Assembly (NCBI GenBank): GCA_963082875.1
Contig: OY720097.1
Span: 15,756,501-15,820,500, forward strand
From: Corella eumyota
Lineage: Eukaryota > Chordata > Ascidiacea > Phlebobranchia > Corellidae
Length of the DNA stretch: 64,000 nucleotides
Direction: 5' to 3'
This document shows, in pieces, positions 27,901-39,900 of the stretch (its first letter is position 1; the number at the start of each line of letters is the position of its first letter). The notes beneath the pieces were generated by a model. The model saw only the letters and a program-made list of their open reading frames with translations, was not told the DNA's origin and searched no databases. A program made the translations under genes and the position numbers.

Positions 27901-29027
27901 CCTGACAACAAGTAAGAATTCTCAACATTTTAAATTTTTATTTATGACTGTTTTTTAAACCTCACAGCATATTGTTGTAAATAATAATCAAAGTATCAAC
28001 TTATACCTTGACATTTTTCAGATCTAACATTCTTTTAAATTTAATTAGAAATAATATACGCCTGTACGTTCTAATTAAAACTTAATTACATTTTTTACTT
28101 GCTTTTAGTATTTAACTTTTTTAAGGCCTACGTTTGTATAGTGTGATACATATTTAACCCAATTTTATACATATTGTTAAAAGATGTTTATTTACCTGTA
28201 TAATAAACACCAGCATTGTCGTTAAACGTCACAGGAACAGGTTGCTTTGTTAAAGTTTTGGTAAAAATATTCAAGTTCTTGTCTAACGTTGGGCATAAGC
28301 CTATTACATCGCCTTCCTCCACTGGCAGAAGTTTGTTTAAAGAAACCTTATTATTAAAACAATATTTTATAAAGTAGAAATATAAAAAACAAGTTTTGAT
28401 TTTAATAGATTTACCTTGTTAGTGCCCTTTACTGTATCCACCTTTACGCTGTGCAGTAGCCTGTATTCAAAACCAAAAGGTCTCCATATCTGTTGCAACA
28501 AAATATCAAATTTGCAGGTATTATGTATTACATATTTAAATAGCTGGTCAAAGGGTTAAATTTCCTAAATGGTTGTTTATGTAAAAGGTAACTAATAATT
28601 TTAATTATAATATTGTTTATTTTCAATTACCTGAAACATAAAAGCTCCCGAGCAAGCAGCATAAAAATTCAAAGCAGTTACCTCACCATCGCATTTTACT
28701 CTTTCTTGAGGTAAAATAATTGGGTCTGATGTCATTACATCCATAATTCCCGATTCCTCAAACGTCGTTCCAACACGTTCATATTGCTCTAAAAATATAT
28801 ATACATATATTTTAAGGATACGATTGGAATTAACGTTTAATCGCATATTATTTTGATTACGTAATACAGTAATTGGTGTTAATAAATTAAAGATCGTAAG
28901 CAAGTTACAGTATTTAAAATTAATCACTCGTGCGGTATAGCTTTTGTAGTACATTACCCCGTTTTTTGTCTTGTTTTAATGCAAATGATAGCTTACAAAT
29001 AACAACTAATATTACACAAACTCTCAT
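24981..29027 (-). CDS. Secreted kringle protein with two thrice-repeated modules (A-B-kringle-A-B-A-B)
   Basis: Fifteen exons: 28958-29027, 28631-28788, 28415-28489, 28196-28346, 27782-27901, 27416-27537, 27170-27309, 26939-27096, 26702-26856, 26409-26572, 26100-26266, 25736-26004, 25484-25612, 25253-25402, 24981-25127. They total 2,175 nt, 724 residues. MRVCVILVVICKLSFA is a signal peptide. A kringle lies at about aa 210-287 with all six cysteines (CLDGNG, PCQDW, LCRNPDND, WCYTTDP, YCDIPKC). Around it are modules not recognised by name. Module A (about aa 24-150, 300-437, 494-676) has C[DN]G-V, then QxWR, then a VxxGDxxGF/L block. Module B follows each A and ends in RSYSINAMVRC, RSYSLQASILC and RTYSINARHEC. 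No protease domain or transmembrane segment was found. Function is unknown; an extracellular or haemolymph role is inference. Confidence 0.78.
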
Positions 29028-29870
29028 ATTTCTTGCAAATATTCAATGAAATATTCCTAAAACTAAATTTAATTTTTATATGTTGTCTTTAGCGCTCTAT
29101 CACCAAGACTGAACGAAAAACTAAAATTCTGGTGAACTTGTACTAGAAATATTGTTACAATTTTAATCCTCTTACAGTATATTTAGATATTTTGTGAAAC
29201 GCGCAGGGCTCGTTTTAGATGGTTTTGTATAATAACTAGGTTTATAGTTTTAGAAGTTTTTAACAAATCTGTCAAAATAAACTAGAACTTGTACAACTCT
29301 CTAACAAGTTTGGTTTAAACAATTATCTTGAGTTTGTTTATGTAAATTTTAAATGTGCTTTAAATATTATTTAAAACAAATTTAAAATGGAAATTAAAGT
29401 CTATAGGAGTTGATAAAAAAATGATGTAAGTTAAAACAATTTCCTTAACTATGGCTTCAAAAAATAAAAATATATTCTAAATACTACAATATTATTTAAA
29501 CTTGTGTGATATTTATTGAAGTAAATGATCTATGTACAAAAAACATGGATTCTTATTTTGAAATAATTCGCAAAACACAAATATATTATTAGCATTTAGT
29601 ATCGTTCACCTAAAACATCTTTACATTGGCAGTGCTGTTAAAATTCATTGTAAACACAAAATTATTAACAAGTATTCACATTTTTACAAGACCAAAATAC
29701 GATTTCTGTTTATTTACAAATTGGTAACAAAAGTACATGTTCTGCCCTAATTAAAATGTCACCTACTCTTTTTGTGACGTCATATCTTTTAGGCACTTTT
29801 TAAATCATATGTAAATACGAAAGAAATTTATCTTTAAAAACTTTCTAAAATTTTGGACAAATGTTAACAT
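29028..29870. other. Spacer between kringle gene promoter and KMT2 stop
   Basis: No coding exon seen. It contains the kringle-gene promoter on the left and the KMT2 3' UTR on the right, both minus-strand genes. A TGACGTCA occurs at 29775-29782, which by position is more likely inside the KMT2 3' UTR. Confidence 0.4.
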
Positions 29871-30900
29871 TTAATTCATCCACTTTCGACAGTTGATTGC
29901 GCCACAAAGACAAGGAATTTTATTTCCCTCGTCTTCAAAATCAAACTTGTAATCATAATTCAACTAAAAACAATAAAATATTTTAACAAAATTAATCAAA
30001 ATTTTACAAAAAAAACAAGTAAAAATCCTTTTTTTGGACAGTTACCTCTTCTCCACTTAGAATGTGTCTGTTGGAAATAATCATTATCTTCTTTTCTTTC
30101 TCAAAATTTACAACTTCGGCTACACAGTTTGGGTTGCAAGAGTGATTGATGTATCTTAAATATTAAATGTGTGAAAACATTAACAAAAAAAATTTAAAAA
30201 CTTCATATTCATAAAAAAAATGGCCACACTTATTTTCCTTTATTTAACTAACATTTTTTACACAAAAAGTGATTATTTATAAAAAAAATCTTTAAATTTT
30301 AATTCAATTTTATTAAGGATCTGATTAAAATTTAATTTTTTATCACTTGACTTTGGTATAAACAAAACCACATCTACCTTGCTGGTCCCCCAGTAACTGT
30401 AGCATCCACAATATAATCCGAATCAAGTCGGAACATGTAAACACCTCTGTTTGCTGCTTCATATTGCTTCTCTCTCTTCTCTGCGATCTCGGATCTTATT
30501 ATTTCTCCGATGTACTCGATCACCATTGTTCCTGGTTCAATATCTTTTGATGCAAATAATCCGAGACCCTGAAAACAAAAAATTATTTTATTATACGATA
30601 TTCCTAACACTAGTTTTAAATAATTTAATTACTTTAGTAAATACAGAAATAAATAGAAAAATAGAAAATTAGGCAAAACCACAAGTATTAATTAATGATA
30701 ACAAAACAACAAAAATAAAAAAGTAGCTATCTTAAAAAAAAGAAATATTTCTTAAAGAAGAATTTGAATTAAAATCTTTTTAAATATCACACTTAAATTG
30801 GTTGAAAAAAATTTAAAATTTTCTTTAAATTTGAGAATATACAAACCTGGATCCTGGATCGAGCAAGATAAACATTGTTCCTCCACTCCTGCTTCATCCT
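29871..30900 (-). other. SET and post-SET catalytic exons of KMT2C/D
   Basis: Exons 30847-31018, 30378-30568, 30046-30154 and 29871-29963 encode the catalytic end. Visible motifs: RSRIQGLGLFA (start of SET), [45 protein letters not shown] (cofactor-binding Asn-His), GEELNYDYKF and the Cys-rich post-[11 protein letters not shown]. All expected active-site residues are present, so the enzyme should be functional. Confidence 0.93.
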
Positions 30901-33900
30901 TCTATACTGGGAGGACTTCGAGTGAACAAAATGCTTCCCATACAAGGAGGAAGAAGCATCCCCGTATCCGGTGGACTCATAATATTCGCTGATTAAGTTG
31001 CTGATAAGAGTGTGGGGTCTAAAAATGTAATTAAACACGATAAGTTATAAAAATTAAAATCAACTAAAGACAAGTTACAAAAATTCATTGAATGGTTAAA
31101 AAAGTATTTAAAAAACTAAAAATTAAGTATTTATCATTTTACCTATCTGGGAATTATGGTATTTAAATGATGAAAATACTGATAACTTTAAAAAAATAAA
31201 AAATAAACTAAAGTATATCTACAACTAAAAATATCTAACAAAAAAAGGATTGCTAACAACTACAAGAACAAAGTTGTACACCTGCCTTCCCCCAATGTTT
31301 TGTTTCAAGACAAAATCCTGAACTAATTCGGTCAAATTTCTGTAAATTTTTGTCCTTTTGTCACTGAGAAACATGTGGTATGCTGATATGCCTAACGATG
31401 GTGCTCTGAAACTTTTAATTAAGAAAACTTCTTTTGTTAATCTGCTAAATCAAACTCTAACTCACAACTTAAAATAATACTATGTTGCCGACTATTTATA
31501 TTTACACTTAGACCTTATAAAAACGCAAAAATATTACTACTAACTAATTCAGAATAATCTATTCTATATGCCTATTTAAAACTAATTTACTTTATTGTAT
31601 TTATGTTCTATGGTCTTTACAATTCGCATTTCCAAAACTTCAACCAAATCAACTCTTAAATTCAAATACGCAATACTTTATATGGTGTAAAAATTGGTTA
31701 AATTATAATATCATTAGCAGTGTTTTATTCAAAAAAACTTTATTTTTAGTTATTTATACTATTCCTTACTTTTTGCGATATTGTTTGATGTGAGGTTCAG
31801 ATCGAGCACTTCCGGTTGGATTAATTGCAAGAGGAAGTTCCAACAACGGACATCTTCCATACCGGGATTTGTAATTTGCACACAACTCTATGTTGGGGAG
31901 CTAAAAATTTTAATTAAGAAAAATTTTAAATATCTAAGAAAAAAAATTAAATTAAATATGAAAGTGTAACTTACAGATTCTAGGATTCTACATACAACTG
32001 GTGAGGTAAGGCCAAAAACATTTTCCCCATTAATATAAGATGGAAATAGCTTTAACATTTTCTGTTGGGATCTTAAGTTGGAAAGCTGTTGCAATAAATC
32101 AAACCACTGACCTGTATAAAACAAAGTGATTACAGAAAAACAAAATAATTTAAAATTTTAAAATCAATTTACAATAATAGAAAAAATCTTACCATTAACA
32201 TTGTTGCCAGCTAGTTCTACCAAATCACCAAATGAAGTTAACTTGTCGGTTTTTGGTCTTGAAGCAACTGTCTGATACTTGGTTGTGAACCAAGGCTTAT
32301 TGTCCTTCTCTGTAATAGTGCAAGTAAACTTGCAGCGCTTGCGTGTGTTCTATAATGAAATTTTAAAGGTAAATCCCTCTAGTTAAACAAAGTTGTCTAG
32401 TTAGTATAAATTACATGACCAAATAATGATAAACAATTAGTTTACTTACATTACTGCTCCAGTAGATCCTTGTAGCTTTATAACCAACCGGGTAGATTGC
32501 TGTTTTGCTGTGGAACATTGCCATCTGGTGGGTCGCTAGTTGACCCACTGCGTAAAACATCAAAGCCCCCACTCTCAAGATGTAATTCTTCTCCCCTATA
32601 ATATATATTAATGGAAACTTTTAAAAAATAGGCATACAGTAAATTAAACAATATAGAAGCATACCCACAGAATCAAATGCAAGAATATTATTTTTTTAAC
32701 ACATTTAAATTAAATTTTTGTATTTTTGCACACAACAATCTGTAAAAATAAACTTTTTAGTTTACCTTGGGTTAGTTCTCCTTGTTGCATAATACTAGCA
32801 ATCTGTTTGGTTTCTTGTCGTTGAACATAAACTTTACGGAACACAGCCAAACTTCTCAGTTGGTCACCATGTTGTACCATACCAGGTTGGTTTGCTACAT
32901 GACTAGGACATAAGATTGTCTTGTCCTAGAAAATATTAATATTTAGTATTGGGTAAATGAGGCATGATGATAAGGCCTTGGGCATTGTATACTAAAGTTG
33001 ATATATTTAATTTCGTATAAGATATGATTAAAAAAGTTTTTTTTTTAATTTTATTTAACCAAAATATTTCATTTTTTTAACAACTTTAAAAATCGTAAAA
33101 AACAAATTATGACATAAATATGCAAAATCAAAAACTTGATTTTTTAAAATTAAATACAAACCTTAAAAAAATGGCAGCCACATTCCAGTGCACAAGCACA
33201 ATGATAAAGGTTAGGGCATCGTGATCTGTTACAATGTAAGGTTGCCCCTTTCTTCTGACAGAATTCACACATAGCTGAAGTGCTATGACTTACTGCTAGG
33301 TCTACATTAATCAATGCCCCACCCTGAATAACAAAGATAATATTTTTAAGACTTTTAATTTTTTTTTAATTTTAAACAATAAAAAAATTGTAATTTATAT
33401 AAAATCTTGATCCAAGCAAAATTCTGTGCCCAATTTATCAAGATTTTTGTTTTTAATTTTTTTTAGGAAATCTAAGAATAAAATAAAACCTGAGTTTCAT
33501 AAACTTCAGCAGACCACAACGCACAGTTGAGATGAACCCACTGATCTACGTCGAGGTTTAACAATCGAGCGACACCACTTGTGTCACCATCCCCGCTCAT
33601 AGAACATAAAACACAAACTCGAGTGTCCACCAAGTCCGATGATGGCTGAAAAAAAAACAATTTTTATGTCAATTTTAAAAAATATAATCTTTAAAAAGAT
33701 CTGGTAACGAAATATAAAAAAATACTTTTAGAGCAGATCCATATTTAGAGAGTAGGACATCAACATCTGGAAGAGCTCTTGGATGTTGGTTTTTCACCAC
33801 AGTCATGGTGATTGTCCACCTCTTCCACTTTACCCCCTTAAATCTCTTTGCTGTTAATCTACTTTCATCTCCTTGTAAGAAAAAATTAAATTGTGAAAAA

Positions 33901-36900
33901 TTTAAAAATTTTTAATTTTATTTGAAACCCAAATCCATTGATTTTTTTCTTACCTGGTAGCATTGAGCCTCTTCTTCTTCCCCTTCCCCGACCCTTGACC
34001 TCCGATGACCTCAAGGTTATATCCTCACCCAGGTCAAACCCAGGGGTCATCAACCTTTGTGCCCGGGTCGACATGTGATCAGGTTCAGGGTTAGCTTCAA
34101 TAAGTGATGATAAGTTGATCTTGCATGTGTGGCGTTGATAATATTGCGAAGCTTTCCATTTCTTTTTGGACACCGGGAGTGAGCTTGAGCCCTGTTTAAA
34201 ACGAAAGACAATTTTTAAATTATTTAACACTTGATTATTTATAGAATTTATATTTACAAAAATTAATAAATTGTTTCACCTTTTTGTCAAACTCGTTATT
34301 AAAGTAACATTGTTTGTTGCAGAATAATGTATCTTCCTCCAATGAATCCTCCTTTAAAATAATTCAAAATTCTATTTTTAAATTTTTGTGTCAAAGATCT
34401 AATTTTATACAATATTTAATTTTAGTTAATACTTACATCAAGGATAGGTTTTCTGACACCATTTCCTTCAACAATTTTAAAACAATAAAAACATCTTCTT
34501 TGGTGATGTAACAAGCCATCATAATTATCCAGCATTTGCTAAAAATACAAACAAAATTTCATAAAGTAAGTAATCGATTTTAACCAAAGAAAATGTGACA
34601 AACATTATTTTAACAATAGAAAGTTAGAACAAATCAATATGGCAAAATTAGTAATTATGTTTTTTTCTTCTTACCTCTGCTTTTGCTTGTTTTTCATTCG
34701 CTTCAATCTCCTTCTACATAAAAATAATAATGTTTACAAAAATAACAAAATAAAATTATAAAAAAATAAAAACATATTTTCTGTACAATTACTCACCTTG
34801 ACCTTTGCCTCATCTTTAGTTGAATCCTCCATCTTAAAACTAATAATCGATGTATCAAGAGTTCTTGATAGCTGAGTTAAATATTTTCTTATTCCCTGGC
34901 AAAAAAAAGAAATGCATATTACCAAATTTATTATTACATTGATAAATAATAAAAATTAATTTTTACATCTTCAAATTACCTTTGAACTTGCAGATTTAAA
35001 TGCAACCGTCACCGAAACATTATCTCCATTATCTGTGGGATCTAAATTCAACATAAAATTTTTAAAAGAAATTTTTAAAAAAATAACAGAAGTCTAAAAT
35101 AAATAAATTTAAAATAGAAAATACAGTTAAAAATTACTAAATTTACATAAAATTTAAATACTTTTATAAAAAAGAAAAAGGATTTATATGGCTCTAACAA
35201 TACTAGTTTCAAACACTTGACTTTAAATATTTTTGTTACACAAACCTCTTAATGGAGTATGGATAACAGCCAAGGAAGGCGAGAGAGGATGTCTGTAAAT
35301 TTCCATCGCATTTGTCATTTTTGCAACAACATTGTCATCTTTAATGTTTGCTACTCTCATTAAAGGGAGGTTGTCAAAACTTAATCTTTTCTGCTCCTGT
35401 TCTTCAGCATCCACCTCCGGGGAGGAGGGAGGGATGTCATTTTCATTAAATGGTCTAGGGAAAAAAATTGTTTAAAAAGGATAGATTTTTTTAGTTAGTG
35501 TAAAAAAAAGATTTAGCTCCCAAGTAGAAACAAACTAAATTAAAATAATGAATTTATTTATTTTAAAAAAACATGTTCTAAAAAACATTGTTTGGCGCAA
35601 ATTAATAATAATTCACCTTATAGCAGGCATGTTGTCCTCCAAACCCTCCGGACCATGATGAGGAGGAGTGGGAAGTGAATCCGGAACCTTAACCTGCCTC
35701 ATCTCAAACTGATCTTTATCTTCCATGATGTTTTTAGGAGATGGTGGAAGAGAGTTGGGGGGTGTCGGTGGGTCAAGGTAACTCAACGGGTCCTGAAATA
35801 TTAAAAAAAAAATTAAATTTTTCAATTTCGCTCCTTTAAAAAAAAACTTAATAACCCAAAATCATATTTGAAAAAACTTGTTACAAATTGCAAAAAGTTG
35901 TTTAGAATCAAGTTTTTTTATACAAATTTAAAACATTTTACCTTAGATTGGATAAGATCGTAATAATCAGGTAGGCCTCTGTATGTTGAGTTTCCAATTG
36001 TCCCCTCTAACAAGGATTTAGATATTGTGAGCCCTGTCCCTTTTGGCATACACATGTTGTAGTTCACCTTTATATCTGGCTCTACTAGTGGTAGTAGGGC
36101 AAGCTAAACGTGAGTAAATAAATAAATTTAATTTTCGTGTAAACTAAAGTCTACTTTTTTACGAGTTCTTTTACATTAAAATATAAAATCCAAAAATTAT
36201 ACCGGTTTCCATTGGTTGGGTTGTTTTAGATTCATCCCAACTCCAACATTGTTATCTGGAAACCCTAGCCCTCCTGGAGCAACATCCCTCCCATCCTCCT
36301 TATCCTTGTTTTTTCTTCTCTTCTTCTTGGTTGGATCTTTGGAGGTTTTTCTTGAGCGTTTCTTCTTGCCTCCAGTTAGATCCTCCTCCTGGATTAAAAA
36401 AAATTAAAAAATCATCCATTTTTTTTCGAGAACAAAATATAAAAATAAATTCAATTTAACAAACCTTATACTGATAAGGACTTCCCATCAACTCCATTTG
36501 TTTTTTAAGTTGTTCCGGAGACATGTGAATCCCTTCTTTATCCAAACCCCCATAAGGGGTCATCCCATGAATGTTCATTCCTCCTGCTCCAGGAAAATTT
36601 TGCTAAAATTTAAAAATTATATTAAAATCAAAAAATTATAAATTAAAAAAAAATTGTTTTGAAAAAAATCACTTCGTAAATGCATGATTTAAATAGTTAA
36701 AAAAATTAAATAACTTACAGCATTGCCATGCCTAAGCATATGTCTCAGTAATTCCTGATTACTTGGACCAAATTTCATATCTGGGTTCATTCCAGGTCCA
36801 AATCCATAATGGGGACTCTAAATAGAAAATAAATGTAAAGGTTAAAGGTTTGTAAAATGTAAATAAAAATTGATTATTATTGAATTTTTTTGCATAAAGG

Positions 36901-39900
36901 CCCGTTCACACGGCGTACACAACGCAACGTAACGTAGTGTAAGATTTTGCAACCATTTAAAATGTACAGAGCCGTTCACACGTACGAAAGTTTGCGTAAG
37001 TTACGTAAGATTTCGTAAAGTTTTGTAGCCGAAGCGAAATTTACGTAAGATTTCGTAAGCGGTATACTTTTAGTAGATATTTTGTATTTGTTAATCCCTA
37101 GAATCCGAAAAGTTACGTAACGCAACGCAGCGCAACGCAACGTTACCTTGTCGTGTGAACAGGCCTTTAGTCACAAATTAAATGTTAAATAAAAACTTTA
37201 CGAAAAAATTATAAAACAAAATCCTGATTAAAAAAAAATTATAAAAAAAAATTAAAAAAAAAAAAAATTAAAATTAAAAAAAATGAATAAAAAAAAAAAA
37301 AAAAACAGAAAAAAAATATAATTTCTAAACAAACCTTGGGTGACATCAAACCCATTTGCATAGTTTGGGATTTTGGAGAATATTTTTTCGCTTCCCGCAT
37401 CCATTGAGGAGGAGTGATGGTGATCCCACTTCCATGAGCCATTTGCACCTTCTTCTCATAATCCACTGCATCCCTGAGGACTCCATCGATCGTGTCATTG
37501 ATCAGGGCCATTGACTAATACAAAAATTTTTTGTTAAAAATGTCAACATCATTTTTAAAATAAGAATTTGGTAAAATATTTTATTTATTAACCGCTGGAC
37601 CTGGCTTAAAATCTGAAAATTTTTGAAACAAAAATATACCAACATTTACCCTTTCATTTGATTGTAGTCTTGCAATTTCCTCGGTGGTTGGGGATTTTAC
37701 ATCGGGGTCAGTTTGCTTAATAATCTCCATCTCTGCTTCGGTTAAATTTCCAATACTTGGTGGAGTAGAGGTCTGGGGTACTGCAGGGTTGTGCTGGTGG
37801 GTAATATGGGCAGTAGTGGGTGATTGTTCTAAACCAAAAATAATATTTAAATAAAAAAAAAATTAAAAAATTTTCTAACAATAATAAAACAACATAAAAA
37901 AAATGTTAACATTGAAAAACTTACTAATTTCTTTCTTAATAGATTGTACAGGAACTGGTGTGCCAGCAACCATCAAACCACCTGGAGTTTGTTGTGGAAC
38001 CATGTTGGGGAACTTTCCTTTTGCTGTAAAGTTGAAAACATTTTTTTTAAAAATAAAAACTTTATTTTAACAAATATTTTGTTGTAAAATTTAAACAAAA
38101 CCTACTTGGCGACATTCCAGTAGCAGGCATGTTACTAATATCATGAGTTGGTGATGTAAACATGGTTGGTCTGGTTGCTATTTGCATATTAGTTGGTTGC
38201 ATGAGTGGACGGGGTCCCTGGTTAATAAAAAAATTAAATTTAAAAAAATTAAATTTTTTTAACTTTAAAATTAATTTTACAAAATTGAAAACTTTTTAAT
38301 TTTCTTAAAAATTACCAAAAAATTAACTTACTGTAAAATAGGATGGTGTTGACACCATATTTCCACCAATTGAGCTGGTGCCTACCATAGTAGTTGACAT
38401 GGTTGTTGCATTGTACATCATAGAAGTAGGATGGTTCATTCTTGGACCAGTCATGTTGGGTTGGTTCATAATATGGTGTTGCTGGTGCATAAGTTGTCTG
38501 TGCTGGTGCATAAAACCTTGTGGTGTGGTCACCATCATACCTGGTTGACCACCCTGCATAACACCATACAATAAATACCATGTTGAGTAACTTTTAAATT
38601 TACCATTTTAAAAATAGAATAAATGCACCATATTTATTTTTGTTACGGTATAAATTTATCACAAATGAAATTTTTACAACTTACATGAGACATAACAACT
38701 TGTGGAATGAGAGGATTTTCTGAAGTGGAAGTTTTCTTTTTCTTTTTTCTCTTTTTCTTTGGCTTTTCCTAAGTTGGTTATAATACATTTAAAAAAAAAC
38801 AAATAAAGATTCTAACTTTCAGAATATTTACAAAATTAAACGTAGAAGAAAAAATCGTAAAAACCTCTTGTTGTGTTATCTGCTGTTGCTGTTGCATGGT
38901 CATGTGATGTTGTCGGTCAATCATGTATTGGGGAAAGTTACCAGGTTGTCTTATCATACCTGGCGGTATACCTTGAAATCTGTTGTCAGGCGACATCTGA
39001 GGTTGCATTAACTGACCAGGATGCCTTAAATTCAAAAAAATTACAATTAATTGAAGTTTTAAACAGTTTTAGCCTAAAATAATCTAATTTTTTGAAGTTT
39101 GTCAAATAAAATAACACATTTTTCAGATAATTTTAAAAATTAAGCATGATTATTATAATTAATCTAACCTGTTATCAAAATGTCCCATCATCTGTGGGTT
39201 GGGCCCCTGTTTGATTATTGCCCCATGCTGTTGCTGTTGTAAACCCATGGGGAAAGCTCCCATAACAGGAGCGGTGGCAGAAGTGGGTTGATTGATGTTG
39301 GGTTGGGTGATGGAAATAATACCAGGTTGTTGTTGCTGTTGCATGACAAGTTTTTGGATTTGAGCTGGATTCATTTGTCTATGAGTAAAAAAAAATTCTT
39401 TAAGTATTTAAATTATATAGTATATACACTAACAAAAACATAAATAAAAGGCTTAAAAAGGGCAGATTTTAAATATATTCACTAATTTAATTTAAACAGA
39501 ATTACTAGTACAGATATTTTATTACCTCTAAATATCAATACCTCTTACCTTATGCCAGGTATTTTCTGTAAATGTGAGAAAATTGCCTCTTGCTGTTGCT
39601 GCTGTTGTTGCTGTGGGGTCATAGGAATAGGACCTGACATAACCACGTTGGGTTTAGGTGAGATAGTTGAACTAATTCCTGGGGATGTGAATGTTGGTTG
39701 AATTGTTGTCATACCTAAAAAATTATTCGTAAAAATTTAAAATTTAAAAAAATCTGAACTTCAAATAATTTTATTCCAAAAAAATATTATTAAGCAAAAA
39801 TGACACTTTTAACTAGACTTTAGTTTTAAACTTAATTTAGTTAACAGTTACCAGATGCTTGTGGTGATGACATTGTTGTATTCTGTGGAGTAATTTGCTT

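Noticed and set aside
29775-29782. TGACGTCA palindrome
   Set aside because: By position it is near the 3' end of KMT2, so a promoter role is unlikely.
37230-37320. Poly(A)-rich tract as a retrocopy tail
   Set aside because: No repeat body or duplication beside it; it looks like low-complexity intron next to a splice donor.
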